Shown: positions 5,397-6,741 of the stretch, in pieces
How the letters are laid out: each line of letters starts with the position of its first letter
Position numbering within the stretch: the stretch's first letter is position 1
Assembly: GCA_005787665.1 (NCBI GenBank)
Contig: SYAB01000091.1
Coordinates: forward strand, 1 to 6,741
DNA from: Actinomycetota bacterium
Lineage (GTDB): Bacteria; Actinomycetota; Actinomycetes; Mycobacteriales; Mycobacteriaceae
DNA: 6,741 nt
Direction: 5' to 3'
The notes under the pieces: generated by a model
Seen by the model: only the letters and a program-made list of their open reading frames with translations
What the model was told of the DNA's origin: nothing
Database searches by the model: none
Translations under genes and position numbers: made by a program

Positions 5397-6741
5397 TCAC
5401 GCCTGGGCGGCCCCGGCCGCCGCGACCGTACGCGCCGCGGTGCTGAACCGCAGGGCGGGATCCTCCACCGGGCCCGTGCGCAGCCGGGCGTGGTCGGCCC
5501 AGTAGTCCATCTCGATGGTCCACGGTCCGCTGTCGCCCTGCCGGGGCAGGCTGTCGGCGGCCCGCATGATGTAGCCCGCCTCGAAGTCGAGCATCGGGCG
5601 GATCGTCATACGCGGATCGTCGGCGACCGGCATGACCGTGGTGTAGCCGTTCTGATCCATGTAGCGGATCAGCCGGCACAGGTGATCGCAGACCAGGCCA
5701 ACCTTGAGCGTCCACGACGAGTTCGTGTAGCCGAACATGAAGGCCATGTTGGGAATCCCCGACAGCATGAAGGCCTTGTACACCAGGCTCTCGCTGGGGT
5801 TTTTGACCTCCCCGTCGACCGACACCTCGATGCCGCCGAACAACTGCACGTTCAGACCGGTGGCGGTGACGATGATGTCCGCCTTCAATTCCCGACCGGA
5901 CTCCAGCAGGATGCCGGTCTTGGTGAACCGGACGATCTTGTCGGTGACCACCGAGGCCTTGCCCTTGCCGATCACCCGGAACAGATCGGCATCAGGCACC
6001 GCACACAGCCGCTGATCCCACGGGTCATAGCTGGGGTTGAAATGCTTGCTGACCTCGTAACCCTCGGGCAGGTACTTCACGTTGGCGGCACGAATGAGCC
6101 GGCGCGCCAATTTGGGCTGCTTCTGGCACAGGTTGTAGATGAATCGCCCCTTGCCGATGTTGAATCGGCGGGTCGCGGCGTAGGCCGCCTTCTCCGGGAG
6201 TACCTTCCGCAGGCCGTTGGCGATCGGGTCCTTGCGCGGCAAGGGCATCACGTAGGACGGCGAGCGCTGCAGCATGGTGATGTGGCCGACATCGCCGGCC
6301 ATCGCCGGGATCAGTGTCACAGCGGTGGCACCGCTGCCGATGACGACGACGTCCTTGCCGGTGTAGTCGAGGTCCTCCGGCCACAACTGCGGGTGGACGA
6401 TCGTGCCTTCGAAGTCTTCCTGGCCCTCGAAGTGCGGGGTGTAACCGGACTCGTAGTCGTAGTAGCCCGTGGCGCCGAACAGCCAGTCGGCGGTGACATC
6501 CCACTGCGTGCCGTCGCGCTCAAGGGTCACCGTCCACAGCGCGGTGTCCCGACTGAAATCAGCGCGGATCACCTTGTGCTGCAGGTAAATCCGCTTGGCC
6601 AGACCGTCCTCCTCGATGACCTCGTGCATATAGTCGAGGATCTCGTGGGCGTCGGCGATGGCGTTGTCGGACGTCCACGGCTTGAACTCGTACCCGAAGG
6701 TGTGCAGGTCGGAGTCCGACCGGATGCCCGGGTATCGGAAC
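5397..6741 (-). CDS. EthA-like FAD-containing Baeyer-Villiger monooxygenase (5' end outside window)
   Basis: A partial 447-codon reading frame, open to the right edge, of a type I Baeyer-Villiger monooxygenase. Such enzymes use FAD, NADPH and O2 to insert oxygen next to a ketone or to oxidise sulfur. The fragment starts within FRYPGIRSDSD, the sequence following the first FAD-binding GxGxxG region, so only about 45-55 N-terminal residues are missing (EthA has 489). FEGTIVHPQLWP (110-121, bases 6378-6413) is an exact match to the fingerprint FxGxxxHxxxWP. GSGATA (135-140) is the NADPH-binding Rossmann turn, and VTATGLN (291-297) is the C-terminal ATG motif. Wording throughout follows the mycobacterial EthA/MymA group, which includes several paralogues; I cannot say which orthologue this is. 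The ATG at 6629 is internal, because the upstream codons encode conserved family sequence. It reads towards the acyltransferase gene. Confidence 0.93.
   Translation of the reverse strand, partial: FRYPGIRSDSDLHTFGYEFKPWTSDNAIADAHEILDYMHEVIEEDGLAKRIYLQHKVIRADFSRDTALWTVTLERDGTQWDVTADWLFGATGYYDYESGYTPHFEGQEDFEGTIVHPQLWPEDLDYTGKDVVVIGSGATAVTLIPAMAGDVGHITMLQRSPSYVMPLPRKDPIANGLRKVLPEKAAYAATRRFNIGKGRFIYNLCQKQPKLARRLIRAANVKYLPEGYEVSKHFNPSYDPWDQRLCAVPDADLFRVIGKGKASVVTDKIVRFTKTGILLESGRELKADIIVTATGLNVQLFGGIEVSVDGEVKNPSESLVYKAFMLSGIPNMAFMFGYTNSSWTLKVGLVCDHLCRLIRYMDQNGYTTVMPVADDPRMTIRPMLDFEAGYIMRAADSLPRQGDSGPWTIEMDYWADHARLRTGPVEDPALRFSTAARTVAAAGAAQA

Noticed and set aside
4232..5505. Long open frames on both strands across the acyltransferase gene (380-384 codons)
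   Set aside because: They overlap a gene with clear LPLAT motifs, extend through the inverted repeat and lack recognisable domains.
6627..6629. ATG at 6629 as the start of the monooxygenase
   Set aside because: The frame continues upstream to the window edge with conserved family sequence (YPGIRSDSD), so this Met is internal.
1..6741. tRNA, rRNA, riboswitch, CRISPR or insertion-sequence features
   Set aside because: No cloverleaf, array of spaced repeats, transposase or terminal repeats with target duplication was seen; every gap between genes is under 150 bases.

Overview
This 6.7 kb, GC-rich window most likely comes from a mycobacterial chromosome, probably a fast-growing Mycolicibacterium-type species. 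The clues are a secreted PE-PPE-domain esterase (a fold essentially confined to mycobacteria), an EthA-like Baeyer-Villiger monooxygenase, a heterotetramer-type acyl-CoA dehydrogenase subunit, and consistently G/C-ending codons. I see no RNA gene, insertion sequence, phage gene or CRISPR array. The order looks chromosomal rather than recently acquired.

Layout, left to right. (1) The 3' end of an acyl-CoA dehydrogenase (+), meeting tail to tail a four-helix DUF4239 (bestrophin-like) membrane protein (-). (2) Divergent from that, a SOUL-family haem-binding-type protein (+), whose stop codon overlaps the stop of a small secreted protein of unknown function (-) inside a 12-bp palindrome. (3) Divergent from the small secreted protein, an exported VanX-type D-Ala-D-Ala dipeptidase homologue (+). 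The 138-bp gap between these two start codons carries three GTYAC repeats spaced exactly 9 bp apart, as expected for a response regulator of the OmpR/MtrA type. (4) Downstream on the same strand, a 463-residue secreted PE-PPE serine esterase. (5) Convergent with it and overlapping by 11 bp, a lysophospholipid/MGAT-like acyltransferase (-). (6) Upstream of the acyltransferase on the same strand, the EthA-like flavin monooxygenase, which runs off the right edge. An 18/20 inverted repeat lies between these last two genes.

Themes: lipid and envelope metabolism (acyl-CoA dehydrogenase, PE-PPE esterase, acyltransferase, monooxygenase) and peptidoglycan trimming (VanX-like). All three convergent junctions are too tight to hold a separate terminator.

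The most unusual item is the VanX-like protein. The position of its first zinc-binding histidine is a proline, while the other catalytic and zinc residues are intact. Its signal-peptide region also holds a run of eight G, and its Shine-Dalgarno sequence is better placed for an out-of-frame ATG five bases downstream. I found no clear evidence of an entirely new multigene system.
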